From positions 62,001-126,000 of the forward strand of contig CAJQUW010008020.1 in assembly GCA_907163375.1 (NCBI GenBank): a stretch of DNA of 64,000 nt, in the 5' to 3' direction. A program made the translations under genes and the position numbers. This document shows, piece by piece, positions 26,882-38,205 of this stretch (positions within the stretch are counted from its first letter, which is position 1; every line of letters begins with the position of its first letter). Origin of the DNA: Prostheceraeus crozeri. Its lineage: Eukaryota > Platyhelminthes > Polycladida > Euryleptidae. The notes beneath the pieces were generated by a model that made no database searches, was not told the origin of the DNA, and saw only the letters and a list, made by a program, of their open reading frames with translations.

Positions 26882-28529
26882 TTTATCAAAATTGGATGGC
26901 ATTCTTGTTAATTTTCAAATATGTGTAAAGCAGAGCATCAAACTAGAATAGTTCTATTTTTAGACGAAGAGTCACGGCAATCGCAGTTTTGGATACTTGA
27001 CATCTTGAAGCCATATTTTCATTCAGTTATAAAACTGCTCCTTACAATTTTTAAGGGTATTCACTGTGTATACTTCCATAAAGTTGCAGTTAACTATGCG
27101 AAGGACTACTAACAAAGCATCAGTGTCATTCTTAAATAAACAGAAATGGATGCATGAGTGATTGAATGAGAAACAGAGAGAAAGCGGTGAGGTTTGGGAA
27201 TGGTAGGTTTATTTATTTCTAATGACGTGGTAGTCAATACTGTAAAGAAAGAATCTTATTTTGCAACAAAATATGGAAAGCAGACAAGTTTTGTCTGATG
27301 CTTTGGCTGTTAATTGTCTGACATGTGCTGTCACTTTTTGCTGTCCTTGTCTGATGTTGTTTGTTGCAACTGTCTGATCATCATGGCTGATTTTATGGAT
27401 GTTATTTGTCTGTGTACAGTTCACTGTGACCATAGAAATTGACAACAATAAAGCTTCTAGAATGGAAATTAAGCTTCATGCAATGCACAATAACGGCACA
27501 GAAATCGCACGCATTTTCACTTAGATGCACCTGCCAACGTCTGTATCATTGGGTTAGAATCAGTCACATGAGTAAATCGAAGCTTTTAATTGGTTCTTCA
27601 TGCCCCAACTTAGTTCCCCCGGATGTGCCGCGACCTTGAGTCAATTTCCATTCTAGCGAACTTCAGATAAACAGTTTATTTCTATGACTGTGACCGTGAA
27701 TATTTACAAAGTACACTGGCAACCTGCCGCACTTGTCATTGTCAACACTGGAGGCCGCCATTGTTTCTGTACGGCTGTCATGACTGCGCAAGACCACGAC
27801 GAACTATTGCTTTTAATGTCCACGTCCGTTGTAGTCTTTTATTATCGTGGAGTGTCGCATTTCTATGAGTTCAGCTATCGTCTCCTCACTTAATGATATG
27901 CCGGGTTAACCTCGCGCAATTCCACAACATGTTTCACCGGCATTACGAGATTGTCAAGTAGAAATTATGAAATTCCATCAGACATGTTTTACTCAGCATG
28001 TTCTCTTTATATTCGTAGTGGATTGCTAGGACAAGTATTTTCCTGAAATAAGAAAATTTGTAGTCTTTAAAACTTTCGCACGAAACTTCAAAATATCTTA
28101 TCTCTTTTGTTTTAGCTTTCTGAAATCATGAATATATGTTCACTATTTGGACTTTCCTTGTATTATACAGCAAATGGAGCTTTCACTAAAGGTAGGTGAC
28201 TTTTTAGTATGTGAGACGCAATTCCACTCAGCGATGGCGACACTTGGCTTCTAATGCTATCTTATTGTGACCCCTAAAATTAAGAGTGTAACCACTTGAG
28301 AAGTCCTTAATTTAAGTGTCTCTCTTGTCTAATGGGCTACTTAGTCGCTTATTTTGACCTTGGGTTGTTCTGGTTTTTGCTTGATCCTAGCGACCCTCAG
28401 ATGAACCTGAATACAAAATAACTTTGACAGCTACGCAAATATAATAATAATATATATAACATATATAATAATTACACATATATAATTGTTACACCAATAT
28501 TCACAGTTACTCCGTTACATTGGAAAAGG
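26882..28529. other. Non-coding stretch downstream of pogo element
   Basis: No convincing gene. It contains reiterated ttgtctga words at about 27290-27410 and the MITE candidate at 27457-27656. Short open frames such as 27684-27893 have no recognisable domain and no supporting splice or start context. Confidence 0.4.
27457..27656. mobile_element. MITE candidate, 14-bp terminal inverted repeats
   Basis: The segment begins CTAGAATGGAAATT and ends AATTTCCATTCTAG, a perfect 14-bp inverted repeat enclosing about 170 bp of non-coding DNA. No clear target duplication is visible. Two inward sequences (aagcttcatg and gaagctttta) are also partly complementary. The superfamily is not assigned. Confidence 0.4.
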
Positions 28530-28772
<243 letters not shown>

Positions 28773-29340
28773 GATTCGATTGCATTATTTGTTGTTTAAA
28801 TCTTTATAAATTGTTGCTTCTTTGTCATTATATGTTTTCGGACCTTCGAATATGACTCGCAAAATAACATAAGGACTTGAATGTGAAAGTGTGTGTGGCT
28901 GTCAATTTAATAAAATTGATAACATTAAGAACATGAAACCGACTCGATATTAATCACTGAATCTTAAGCGAATGATTACCTTGGAAATATATCTACAGTT
29001 TTGAAGTAAATGAATGCGAGTGAACATGAATTAAGTGATATTTATTTATACAATTCATTTCAGCCTTTACATTTTGATTTAAATTATCTGAAGCCCATGT
29101 GTTGAACAGATATTAATACCTATGTTACTTACAGAGTCTCCTCTCCTATCAAAGATCAAATTAATTTGATAGTGTTCATTGGTGGATATCGAACGTGCTT
29201 CATCCCATCGCATCATCTTATCATTTCACCATTTCGTATTGTCGTATTGTATTCACTTCACATCCACAACATTTCATCATTTCATAAACCATTCATGTAT
29301 GTTTTGCCACGACGATGGCTAATAGACGTTCTTGAGTTCT
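28773..29340. other. Short unique stretch between microsatellites
   Basis: AT-rich sequence with no recognisable gene, repeat or splice-bounded exon. Confidence 0.4.
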
Positions 29341-29629
29341 TGAGAGAGAGAGAGATAGAGAGTGAGTGAGAGAGAGAGAGGGAGAGGGAGAGGGAGAGGG
29401 AGAGGGAGAGTGAGAGAGAGAGAGATTGAGAGAGAGAGAGAGTGAGATAGAGAGTGTGAGAGAGAGAGTGAGAGAAAGAGAGTGAGAGAGAGTGAGAGAT
29501 AGAGAGTAAGAGAGAGTGAGAGAGAGAGATAGAGAGTGAGAGAGAGAGAGATAGAGAGAGAGAGAGATAGAGAGTGAGAGAGAGTGAGTGAGAGGGTGAG
29601 AGAGAGAGAGAGTGAGAGAGTGGGAGAGT

Positions 29630-29666
<37 letters not shown>

Positions 29667-29668
29667 CA
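29341..29668. repeat. Imperfect GA-rich microsatellite
   Basis: About 330 bp of GAGA with interspersed gagtgag, gatagag and gggagag variants on the + strand. The many variants suggest an older or slippage-stabilised tract than the pure (GA)n at 28580. It is purine-only on one strand, so it could form a triplex. No gene. Confidence 0.95.
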
Positions 29669-29689
29669 TGCTAACTTTTTCTGCCGGCC

Positions 29690-30165
29690 CTTGCACCACT
29701 TAATAATAATGATAAAAGTTTGCGATAGGATGTCGATCAAGTTGAGTGTAGACTACTTGTTGTTGACGGTCGTAATAATATCAACTCTAATCATAATTAT
29801 CGATGTTAAAAAGTCACAGACAATAATAAATGATAGGATCTCGCATTCGTTGGTAACCTCCTCTTCTTCTAGATTTCAAATGTACATGCTGTATAGACAC
29901 CATTAGTTGATTTTTCTGGTATTTCATTTTCCATTGACTTTCATGCTCATGGCGTTTCAACTATACTGTATATAGCTCATTTCATGTCATGGTGTCTGGT
30001 ATTATTTCATCCATAATCGTATCGTTGTAGAACTGGTTTTTCAGTATCCTGACCATTGACATTATGCTGTTGGTACTTCCTCATTTGTTCATTCATTTAT
30101 ATATTCCTCGTATACTGTACCACCGGGTATTTCATAACGAAATAAAACCCTTGAATTTTGAATTT
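29690..30165 (+). mobile_element. Possible LINE 3' tail with (ttgaattt)n end
   Basis: The stretch ends with an AATAAA-type signal at about 30140 followed by a short tandem of ttgaattt units. Many CR1/Jockey-type LINEs end in such a short tandem instead of poly(A). No RT is left, so this is at most a 5'-truncated copy. The assignment rests only on the tail. Confidence 0.25.
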
Positions 30166-30189
30166 TGAGAGAGAGAGAGAGATTGTGAC

Positions 30190-30289
30190 AATTCAATTGT
30201 GACAAATAACAGGCGAAGTCAAAGTCGAAGTCCGGTATATATTTCATCTCATCAATCTGAGCAAATTTTCCGAATCTATCTACTTACAG
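30190..30289 (+). repeat. Left copy of 100-bp direct repeat flanking LINE A
   Basis: It runs from aattcaattgtgacaaataa to ctatctacttacag and ends directly before the LINE A leader. The right copy at 35228-35333 matches with about four substitutions and one 6-bp indel. The two copies diverge at the base after ...cttacag: here the next bases are attttcgaag, in the right copy they are gtaagtgtca. It may be an unusually long target duplication, a 5' leader or a spliced exon; see findings. Confidence 0.85.
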
Positions 30290-30303
30290 ATTTTCGAAGT
30301 AAA

Positions 30304-31356
30304 ATGACGAAGGTGACTGACGATTCATGTTTCGTGGAGTTGACACAACATTGCGGTGAATGCAGCGAAGAAGCAGAAAAACAGGACTATCTCACATGCG
30401 ACAAATGTGAGAAGATATTCCACTTCTCCTGCACCGGGTTACCCTTCTACGAGCTGGTCAAATATTCCAAGAAAAACCGTTATAAGCGGAACTATAGCTG
30501 TCGGGAATGTGTGAAGAACATTCATTTAATTGAATTTGAAACGGTTGCAGATGTCATCACGAAATTTGATGGCACAATTTTATTGACGGAGCACTACAAG
30601 CGAAAGTTAGCTGAGAAAGAATGCGAAATCGAAGAACTGACAGAGAGATTCCAGAAGTTAGAAGAAACGTTGGATGAGCAGGAAGAAGAGATGAACAAGC
30701 TACGACACACACAACAAGATCTCCTGCTGGCTACAAGAACCTCCAAAAGCGAACTCAGCAAAAGTGAAGAGAAGATCAAAGAACTGAAGCGAGACAAGAA
30801 ACATCAAGAAGTGAACAACAGAAATGAAGATAACTGCGAAGAACAGCAACCAACATTCCAATGCACCCGACCATCTGAGCAGACAAGTGACGAAACAAAG
30901 GAAATGCGTAGAGAAATGGGACTCTTTAAAGTCATGCTCTCAGATCTGAACAGTAAGTTGAACGACCAGCAATTTCATAACAACAGTAGCAACAACCAAC
31001 AACGTGGGTGGATCAATAACAAGCGCCATCACAGCTACAACAAAAACAGCAACACAAAGCGCTACCAATGTGGGAAATATGGAAACATTGCTCGGAACTG
31101 TCATTCTAGACCATCTTATAGAAGACCGTACTATCATCGAAGCCAAAGGTACTCACACAATAACAACTACTACCACCAAAGAAACAACAACTACAACAAC
31201 AGATGGCGGTACCAACGACCAAACAATTACGCGCACCAACAACCGAACTATTATGTGCCACCTCCACCTGCAATGTATCCGAACGGGGTGACTCAATTCA
31301 GTGCTCCTTCTAACACAGCTGCAACGTATCATCCACACTCGATGCAGAATGTTTGA
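30304..31356 (+). CDS. LINE ORF1 protein: PHD finger, coiled coil, CCHC-like, Asn/Tyr-rich tail
   Basis: A 350-residue open frame, started at the ATG at 30304 because it has A at -3 and directly precedes the PHD finger (the frame itself is open further upstream). The PHD-type C4HC3 zinc finger has ligands C17, C20, C32, C35, H40, C43, C66 and C69. Residues about 99-170 are rich in E, K, L and R with heptad spacing, a likely coiled coil for trimer or RNP assembly. A zinc-knuckle-like motif starts near residue 253 (RYQCGKYGNIARNC), in which the usual first Cys and the His are replaced, so it probably no longer binds zinc. The last 90 residues are rich in Asn, Tyr, His and Arg with PPPP, a disordered prion-like tail. 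In this family ORF1p binds element RNA and escorts it. The stop codon overlaps the ORF2 start. Confidence 0.85.
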   Translation: MTKVTDDSCFVELTQHCGECSEEAEKQDYLTCDKCEKIFHFSCTGLPFYELVKYSKKNRYKRNYSCRECVKNIHLIEFETVADVITKFDGTILLTEHYKRKLAEKECEIEELTERFQKLEETLDEQEEEMNKLRHTQQDLLLATRTSKSELSKSEEKIKELKRDKKHQEVNNRNEDNCEEQQPTFQCTRPSEQTSDETKEMRREMGLFKVMLSDLNSKLNDQQFHNNSSNNQQRGWINNKRHHSYNKNSNTKRYQCGKYGNIARNCHSRPSYRRPYYHRSQRYSHNNNYYHQRNNNYNNRWRYQRPNNYAHQQPNYYVPPPPAMYPNGVTQFSAPSNTAATYHPHSMQNV

Positions 31357-34300
31357 TGCTGATACAGGAGAGGAGACAACTGTACCTAAGCATGATACTG
31401 ATTATTGTGAAAATCATGATGAATGCAATGCCATTGAAATGTTTTATGTGAACATAAACGGGTTAACCGAAAATAAGATAAAACATACTGATCTCATGAA
31501 TGATGCTGGAAACTCACAAATAATCTGTTTTGCGGAAACTCACCTTGATTTTGAGAATGAACCTATTGCCATTAATTCATATATTGCTCATCATTCGTGT
31601 TGTAGAAGAAATAACATACTTGGCAGAAACGTAAAAGGTGTCTCTATATTTTTGAAGGAAAATTCAAATATCGCAAATTCTCGTAGTACAGTGATAGTAT
31701 CTGAAAATGGCAACCTGCTGATAATAAAATTTTCTGATAGTACGTGGAAAGATATCAATGATATATACCTTATTCTATGCTATCGAGATAACCGTGTATC
31801 TAAACACACTGATAAAAATTTCTTGAGTAGAATCAGTAAATACATATCAGACTACAAAATGAAAAATATATTAATGATCGGTGACTTGAACGGAAGAATC
31901 GGTGCGATTGATGACAACGAATTTTCAAATCTTCCTCCAAGAGCATCAGATGACAAAATCGTTAACAAATTTGGTAGAGAATTAATTGAGTTTTGTAGCG
32001 ATGCATCTCTTGTAATCGCAAACGGAAGACTTGAAGAGGGAAATTATACATATCACAAACTACATAATGATAGCGTACATAAATCGGTCATCGATTATTT
32101 GATAGTGTCAGACTCTCTCATAGAGCGAATAAAGGCCTTCGAAATAATGGAACCAAGATTGTACACGGATCACGCCCCTTTTCGCATAAAAATCATAGTC
32201 AACAAAGAAAGAGATCAAGAAATAAAAAACATTACTCTCAAAACAAAACTAGAAGAGCGAAGCCTTTCAAATGGACCAGCGATTGTGAAAATCAGTTTAA
32301 TTTCAATGACTTCAGGCAAAATTGTAATAAATTGTTGCAAAACATAAAAGAAAATGATCTAACAGAACACGAGGTTTACAGTAAACTTGTTATAAATACT
32401 AAGAAAGCAATTCAAACCATTAAAAAAACAATCAAACAATTATCTACACCATGGATACGAGACAGCTCAGGCAACAATACAGGATAGCTGTAGATGTATG
32501 GAAAACAGATAAAACAGAAGAAAACCTTACATCATTAATAAAAACAAAGAAAGGTTTAAGTAAAGCGATAAAAAAGAGAAAAGAAAAATACAATCATTGA
32601 AATTGAACGAACTAAATGCTGCTAAAATGAAAAACGATAACAAAAAATTTTGGCAGTTAATGAATAATAAAAAAAATGAAAAATAGAAAGCGTAATATTA
32701 CCCATTTGTCTATTGCAGCATTCAAAAATGAATTGCTAAACAGAGACAAAAAATTGACAGATCTTAATAAAAAAATTGTAAATTATATTAATGTAGATCA
32801 TTTCCTCAACAGCAATATAGTGCCGAATGACGATACTTAAAACACTCGAATATCAGTTAACGAAATTACTGATGCATTAAAAAATATGGCCAACTCAAAA
32901 TCTAGCGGTCCTGATCATGTTGTCTATGAAATTCTGAAAATGAATATGGATAACACACTCCAACTAATTTATATATACTCCAACTAATATTCTGAATAAC
33001 GAAAATATTCCTTGGAAAATTAGTTGGATAACTCCAATTTTCAAGAAAGGGGACAAAAACGACGTTAGCTCATACAGGTTCATAGAGAATATAGAAAAAT
33101 AAAATCATAAATCATAGAGAAATATGAATTACTTCATCAATCACAAATAGGTTTCAGAAAAGATAATTCTACCATTGATTGCATATAGATCCTTAAAGAA
33201 ATAATTAGAATAAGTAAAAATAATAAGACAGCATTACATCTTTGTTTCATTGATCTATCGAAGGCCTTTGATAGCATACCAAAAGATGGATTATTATATA
33301 AACTCAGTCACGTAATTCCGAGAGGGAGATTTCTGTCATTGTTGCAAAACATTCTTATGAATGAAAATTATCAAATATTATTTAATGATGAAGAAAGCAA
33401 TACTTTTAAGCTAAACAATGATATTCCACAAGGAGACAGCTTGTCACCGACATTATTCTGCCTTTATATGAATGATCTTCTTATAGAATTAGAAAAGAAT
33501 TTAGATGCCATAGATCCCATAAGTATTATGCATATCAAATTAGCGTCACTTATTTACGCAGACGATATATTATTGATGAGCAATTCGAAAAAAGGATTAA
33601 TGAAGCAAATACAAATTGTGCAAAACTATTGTATAGAAAATTGCTTGAGCATCAACTTTGATAAAACTAAAATAATGATATATAATGACTTGAAGAATTA
33701 CAGTCATGTCGAAATCAGGACAAGTGAAGCCACTACCACAATTGAAGTAGTAAATGAATATAAATATCTCGGAGTATTTTTTTCGAAAGATGATCGAAAA
33801 CAGATTAACGAGTTAGCAAAGCAAGGAAAGATCTCGGCATGTATAACAGGTAAAACAATAAAAGATTTCGGATATATAGACGGAGATATTCTTGTGAATG
33901 CATTCGAAATGTTGACAATTTCAAAAATGAAATATGGTTCGGAATTTTATTTCGATGGAAATATACAGGACCTCAACAAAATTCAAACTCAATTTTTTAA
34001 AAAGCAGTATCACTTGAAACGTACAACGCCAAATTACTGCATATTTGGAGAATTTGGGGTTAAACCTATAGAATTTCACTTTTATAAAGCGGCATTAAAT
34101 TATTGGTCGAAGCTGAACCATCCAAACGAAAATTTATTAACAAAAAAGATATTCAAAATCATCAATCAAAACATAGAAGAACGTGCTTTTCATAATACAT
34201 GGGTATTTCGCATAAATAGACTGATCAGAAATCTCGCATTAGATGATATACATCAAACCATGTATCTCAACTCAATCGCACAAACGAAAAAATTGATTGA

Positions 34301-34742
34301 TAGAAGATTAGCAGAATACTTCAGACAACAATGGATAGATATGGCAAAACATAGCAACAGAGGTTTAAATTATTTAGAGCTATGCCGTTTTGAGTGTAAT
34401 ACAAAAAGATGTCTAAACATAACAAACAATAGCAAAGTAGTTTCAACAGTGCTTAAAATGAGAACTGGCAACCACAACCTAATCACCGCAACAGGAAGGT
34501 ATAATGATAGAAAGACATATGACGAATGCATTTGTAAGAATTGTGATAATAATGAAATTGAAGATTTATTTCACTCCTTCTGCTCGTGTTCAAAATATGA
34601 CAGCATTAGAAACTCAATTGCTCCGTTTTTACAGACAAATAGTAAATCAGAGTTCCATCAAATCATGGATACTTTGAATCATAGGGAATTAAAACTTCTT
34701 GCAAAATATATCGATGAAGCTAATCTGATTAGAACAACTTGA
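31349..34742 (+). pseudogene. LINE A ORF2: AP endonuclease + reverse transcriptase, broken
   Basis: ORF2 starts at ATG 31349, overlapping the ORF1 stop in ATGTTTGA, an arrangement suited to termination-reinitiation. The endonuclease is complete in the first block (31349-32347): the EEP motifs FYVNINGL, CFAETHL, MIGDLNGRIG, VIDYLIVSD and YTDHAPF are all present. A frameshift near 32268 and several stops follow through the linker and the RT fingers (32350-33330; ANSKSSGPDHVVYEIL and DLSKAFDSIPKDGL recognisable). The rest of the RT palm is open from 33339 to 34742, with IPQGDSLSPTLF and the catalytic LIYADDILLM box at about 33550. A C-terminal Cys/His cluster (CICKNC...HSFCSC) matches the zinc-like motif common to CR1/Jockey-type ORF2. 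The endonuclease acts at the target and the RT primes on it. This copy is defective. Confidence 0.85.
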
Positions 34743-35227
34743 CAGTTTCATCATCAACAATAGGAACAAATATCTATGTCATAAACGAAATAATTGTGCA
34801 TATATATCTATAAAATCACAGCCAAGATGCAAGTAATATGCGCGCAAGAATATTAAGCGTTGACATAAACGCACATGTAGAAACGGATCGAATGCGCCTA
34901 GATATCTACGAAAGACTATAATGAAATGTGAAGTATGCGCGAGATATTGACAACTACTAATGTCGACATTGACAACAGAGAAGCAACAATGCAGACACAT
35001 GCTACCACGCATAGACATCAATGACAGATATCTATCAAAGAGATTTGTACGCGATTCGATTGCTATGATAAAACATCCCTCTTAACCGACACTAAGTCGA
35101 GGCATAGACATGGCCATTCATGAAAGCATTAGGTCTCTATAAACGACAGAAATCGATACATGACGTCATCAATAAATACAACTCATTGTCTTGCATGTTC
35201 GTTCCACTTCAATAATGATTCAGTCCT

Positions 35228-35333
35228 AATTCAATTGTGACAAATAACAGACGCAGTCAACGTCGAAGTCCAGTATATACATGTATTTCATCTCATCAAT
35301 CTGAGCAAATTTTCCGAATCTATCTACTTACAG
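35228..35333 (+). repeat. Right copy of LINE A flanking repeat, ends at GTAAGT
   Basis: Matches 30190-30289 apart from about four substitutions and an extra 6 bp (tacatg) inside. It starts right after the LINE A 3' UTR and stops at cttacag, followed by gtaagtgtca, which is a consensus 5' splice donor. This could be a genuine exon with its intron still attached, or the chance end of a long target duplication. Confidence 0.8.
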
Positions 35334-35499
35334 GTAAGTGTCAGAGATATCAATTATATATTATTAGCTTTAAGATTCCGCTCAGTCGAAATAAATGAAA
35401 TTGATTTAATGTATGTACATAATCCTAAAAGCGACACTCTTGACGCATGTCCATTGTTCTGTCATCTAATCATTGAACTATCCTGCCTCTTGCCTACAG

Positions 35500-35606
35500 A
35501 AGTTATGACTGCTCTTTCAAAGAGAGTGAATGACTTTAGAAGCAATGGATGTTTGACTGGATTTATCCGAATGGAAGATGGTTTCGTTTCTCTTGTTGAT
35601 AAAAGA
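35500..35606 (+). CDS. Candidate host exon, 35 codons
   Basis: A strong acceptor (tcctgcctcttgcctacag, ending 35499) and donor (aga|gtaagt at 35607) bound 107 nt that stay open in one frame, entering with two bases of a codon and leaving in phase 0. The peptide begins VMTALSKRVNDFRSNGC and has no domain I recognise. It is the first splice-bounded frame after the GTAAGT at 35334, so it could be the next exon of the same transcript. That is inference only, and an unexpressed chance exon remains possible. Confidence 0.3.
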
Positions 35607-37862
35607 GTAAGTCATTCATGTCTGAATTTTCTAGGACACACGGGAAATCACCAATAAAAGCCAATTTGCAGCAAGCACGCTTATCAGAAATCTCGCTTGC
35701 CAAGATTGGTTTACCAAAACCCGCTGATAAAAATTCCTATTTTACAACAAAGTTAAATTGCAGGTAAGCCATTTACCAGAAAATCCAATTGCAGCACACC
35801 TGTCTGCCGCTGTCCCTTTTACAGAAAATCATTTTAAATGAAATCAATGGAAAACTGCATAACTGGAAAATCCAATTACAATTATCCCCTTGTCGGATAG
35901 CAACTTGGTGGATACCAAAGTGCGGTTTACATTGCATAGTGAAAAGAAAAATAGCTTTCCTCGACCGATTTGCTTTATAATAAAATCAAAACAGACCCAT
36001 CTTAACCCGCGTCAATTTTAACTGACATGACTTCTATAATGATCTGGATGCTTTTTAGTTATTATATTTCTACTCAAATACCTTGACTGTTTCATTGAGT
36101 GATTACGACAGACTGACATGTTTTTGTTTAAATTTATCATTTTTCTTTGTGCCATCTTCTTTTGAAAATAAATTCATCAATTTTTGAAGATGGTGACATT
36201 GAAGCCCTGAAAGCAAGTTTAGGTATATATATTTCTGTTTTCTTTCCATGGAAATTTGCAATTATTAGCTTTCATTTACTAGGTCAATTGATAGAATTGC
36301 ATGAATTGTTTTGACTACTATACTGCAATCATCTTTTTGATGTGAGCTAAAACTGACCTTTGGCAAAAGCATGACATTTTCAAAATAAATGCTGTTGTCA
36401 TGATAAATGTTATCTGTAGTATATCGGTATCATGATGTACTAAATGTCTGATGACATTTTGTGCGTTTGATTTCAATGCGTAAATGTATTTTTGCAGAGT
36501 TAGTAAAAGGTTTGTTCATGTATAGACGATATCATTCATCGGTTATTAGAGAAGTAGTCTATAAAAATAGTCCGCGTGGATCATTGTTTAGTTTGCAAAA
36601 AAGTTTCGAAGTCGGGACAGTGAGCATGAATGTCCTTGTAGGTCCATTGTGGTTCTACACTCATCCATCTTTCATGACATTTTCGTGATTTTTAATAGTA
36701 ATTAAAAATATTATTACTATTATGTGGAGAAAAAATTATTGCTTCTTGGTGTTTTCCAAGTATTCACAAAAACAGATGTTCATATGTGCACTTTTTGACA
36801 CTAAAAATATCTTATTGATCGGAATGGAGGCAAAATATATTCCAGAAATATACTACACTGTATGTAATTATGAAGTAAACGATTTTGGTCTGTCGCAGGC
36901 TACACAGCACCAAATAAAGCCATCTTCACAACGACTTCAAGGGTACAGTCATCTTCTGCAGTAATGAAGCTTTGTCTAAGTTTGGCGATTCGACCTCAAG
37001 TTATTTTGTTTGTGTTGCAATCTTTATTGTTCTTTATTAAGCGAATCGAGTAACGACTGAGGCAGAAAGATTAGACAATAACGTTTTATTGTATAGTCGT
37101 CCCTGCTCTGATGAAATGATAGTGTCATCTCTCCCACGTCATAAGCACGCCCACACGTAGTCATTGCCGACTACCGATCAAATAAAATTTCTTGAATCAT
37201 TGTGTAGATGATGAATCAACACTGTGTCCCCTTCTCGCGTCAGCATGCAGTATACAGAAAACTTTCAAACTACTTTCAAGTCTACAGAAAACTCGAACGA
37301 CCAAATCTTAGCAATGATAAATTTACCCACTGTATTCTAAAATTGACGCTGACGTTGTTTTTCAGAGGCAAATTGACGCCGTTAGCGTCAATTTCTTAAA
37401 TTGATGGCGTCAACGTACAGCACTAGCTATTATGCGAAGCACATCGGTGTTGCGGAGCAACAATTGGTTATGGAAACACTGCCTACGTTGGCGAAAAGTG
37501 CAGCGTTGGCCAACATTCTTCGTTATGTTGCAACCTCTTGATACCTATCGGTATTCCTACCTGAGGATTATTAACAGTGGTGCTGCATCAACACGCTTCA
37601 TAAATGCAATCTATTTGCAACCATCAAAATTTGAGTTACTGTTTGTAAATTTAACATTATTGCCTAGTGTCATTTTTAACTGACAACCCCTTTTTCGAAC
37701 ATAGGATCAATGATAATGAAAAAATATACAAATGAAACACCGAAATGTGCGTTATATCAATTCTACACTATGTAACATGGATGTGCCGGTGAATTCAAAC
37801 TTGGCTTTACATGGCTTTTAAACACTCAGTATTTGAGCGTAGGGTTTGTCAAGAGTCAAGAG
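35607..37862. other. Possible intronic stretch with weak exon candidates
   Basis: Mostly AT-rich. A 33-nt open segment at 36190-36222 lies between an AG and a GTATAT and fits a mini-exon weakly. A further AG (acgattttggtctgtcgcag, ending about 36900) precedes an open stretch with a poor donor. A 10-bp hairpin (aaattgacgc at 37370-37379 with gcgtcaattt at 37385-37394) is present. Nothing else is recognisable. Confidence 0.3.
36498..36619 (+). CDS. Candidate host exon, 40 codons
   Basis: The acceptor tgtatttttgcag ends at 36497 and a GTGAGC donor begins at 36620. The 122 nt between are open, beginning LVKGLFMYRRYHSSVI. The frame also runs on past this donor to 36688. No recognised domain. Entry phase would match the 36190-36222 mini-exon candidate, but the link to the exon at 35500-35606 does not match in phase, so the gene model is uncertain. 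Confidence 0.2.
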
Positions 37863-38205
37863 TCAGTACGCTGAATGTTGGACATTTATAAAGGGATTCT
37901 TGGTACGGATCTCTCGTTCCTCAAGCTCTTGCCTTATTTGGTGATTCTGAAGTCCAGGATGAATAATATTGCACGAAATTGCGTCGTAGGTCGGGTCGTT
38001 GTAATGTGAAATGAGATGTCTATCCAGTGATGAATTCGTTGATGATAAATGTTCTATCAATTGTGACTTGATAGATCACTTCGCTACACCGACATACCTT
38101 GGTGAGCAAAACTTGCATTGAATTTCGTAGACGCAAAATTGGATGTTGCAGATCTTATGGTTTGATGCACATTGTCAGATCAAACTGAAAGAATAGAAAT
38201 ATAGA
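37863..38205 (-). pseudogene. GIY-YIG fragment, probably Penelope-like element 3' end
   Basis: Read on the - strand, the segment contains NHKICNIQFCVYEIQC then KFCSPRYVGV and, after one stop, SIKSQLIEHLSSTNSS and LDRHLISHYND. This is the order seen in the C-terminal GIY-YIG-like domain of Penelope-like retroelements: a VY-I-C core, a C..C pair before YVG, then R...H. The paired tyrosine motifs are degenerate (VYE...RYVG). About 110 residues remain, with one in-frame stop and no RT upstream, so it is a 5'-truncated dead copy. A host GIY-YIG nuclease is less likely because of the stop and the surrounding repeats. Confidence 0.5.

Larger units (their letters stand above)
30290..35227 (+). mobile_element. 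LINE A, CR1/L2/Jockey-type non-LTR retrotransposon
   Basis: An approximately 4.9-kb element with a short leader, an intact ORF1 (30304-31356), and an ORF2 with AP endonuclease, RT and a C-terminal CX2C...HX4C-type segment (31349-34742). The 3' UTR of about 480 bp holds an AATAAA at about 35169. The start and end are taken as the inner edges of the flanking 100-bp repeat and are approximate. No poly(A) tail is seen. ORF1 type and ORF2 layout fit the CR1/L2/Jockey group, but I cannot resolve the clade. ORF2 carries several frame breaks, so the copy cannot move on its own. Confidence 0.85.
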
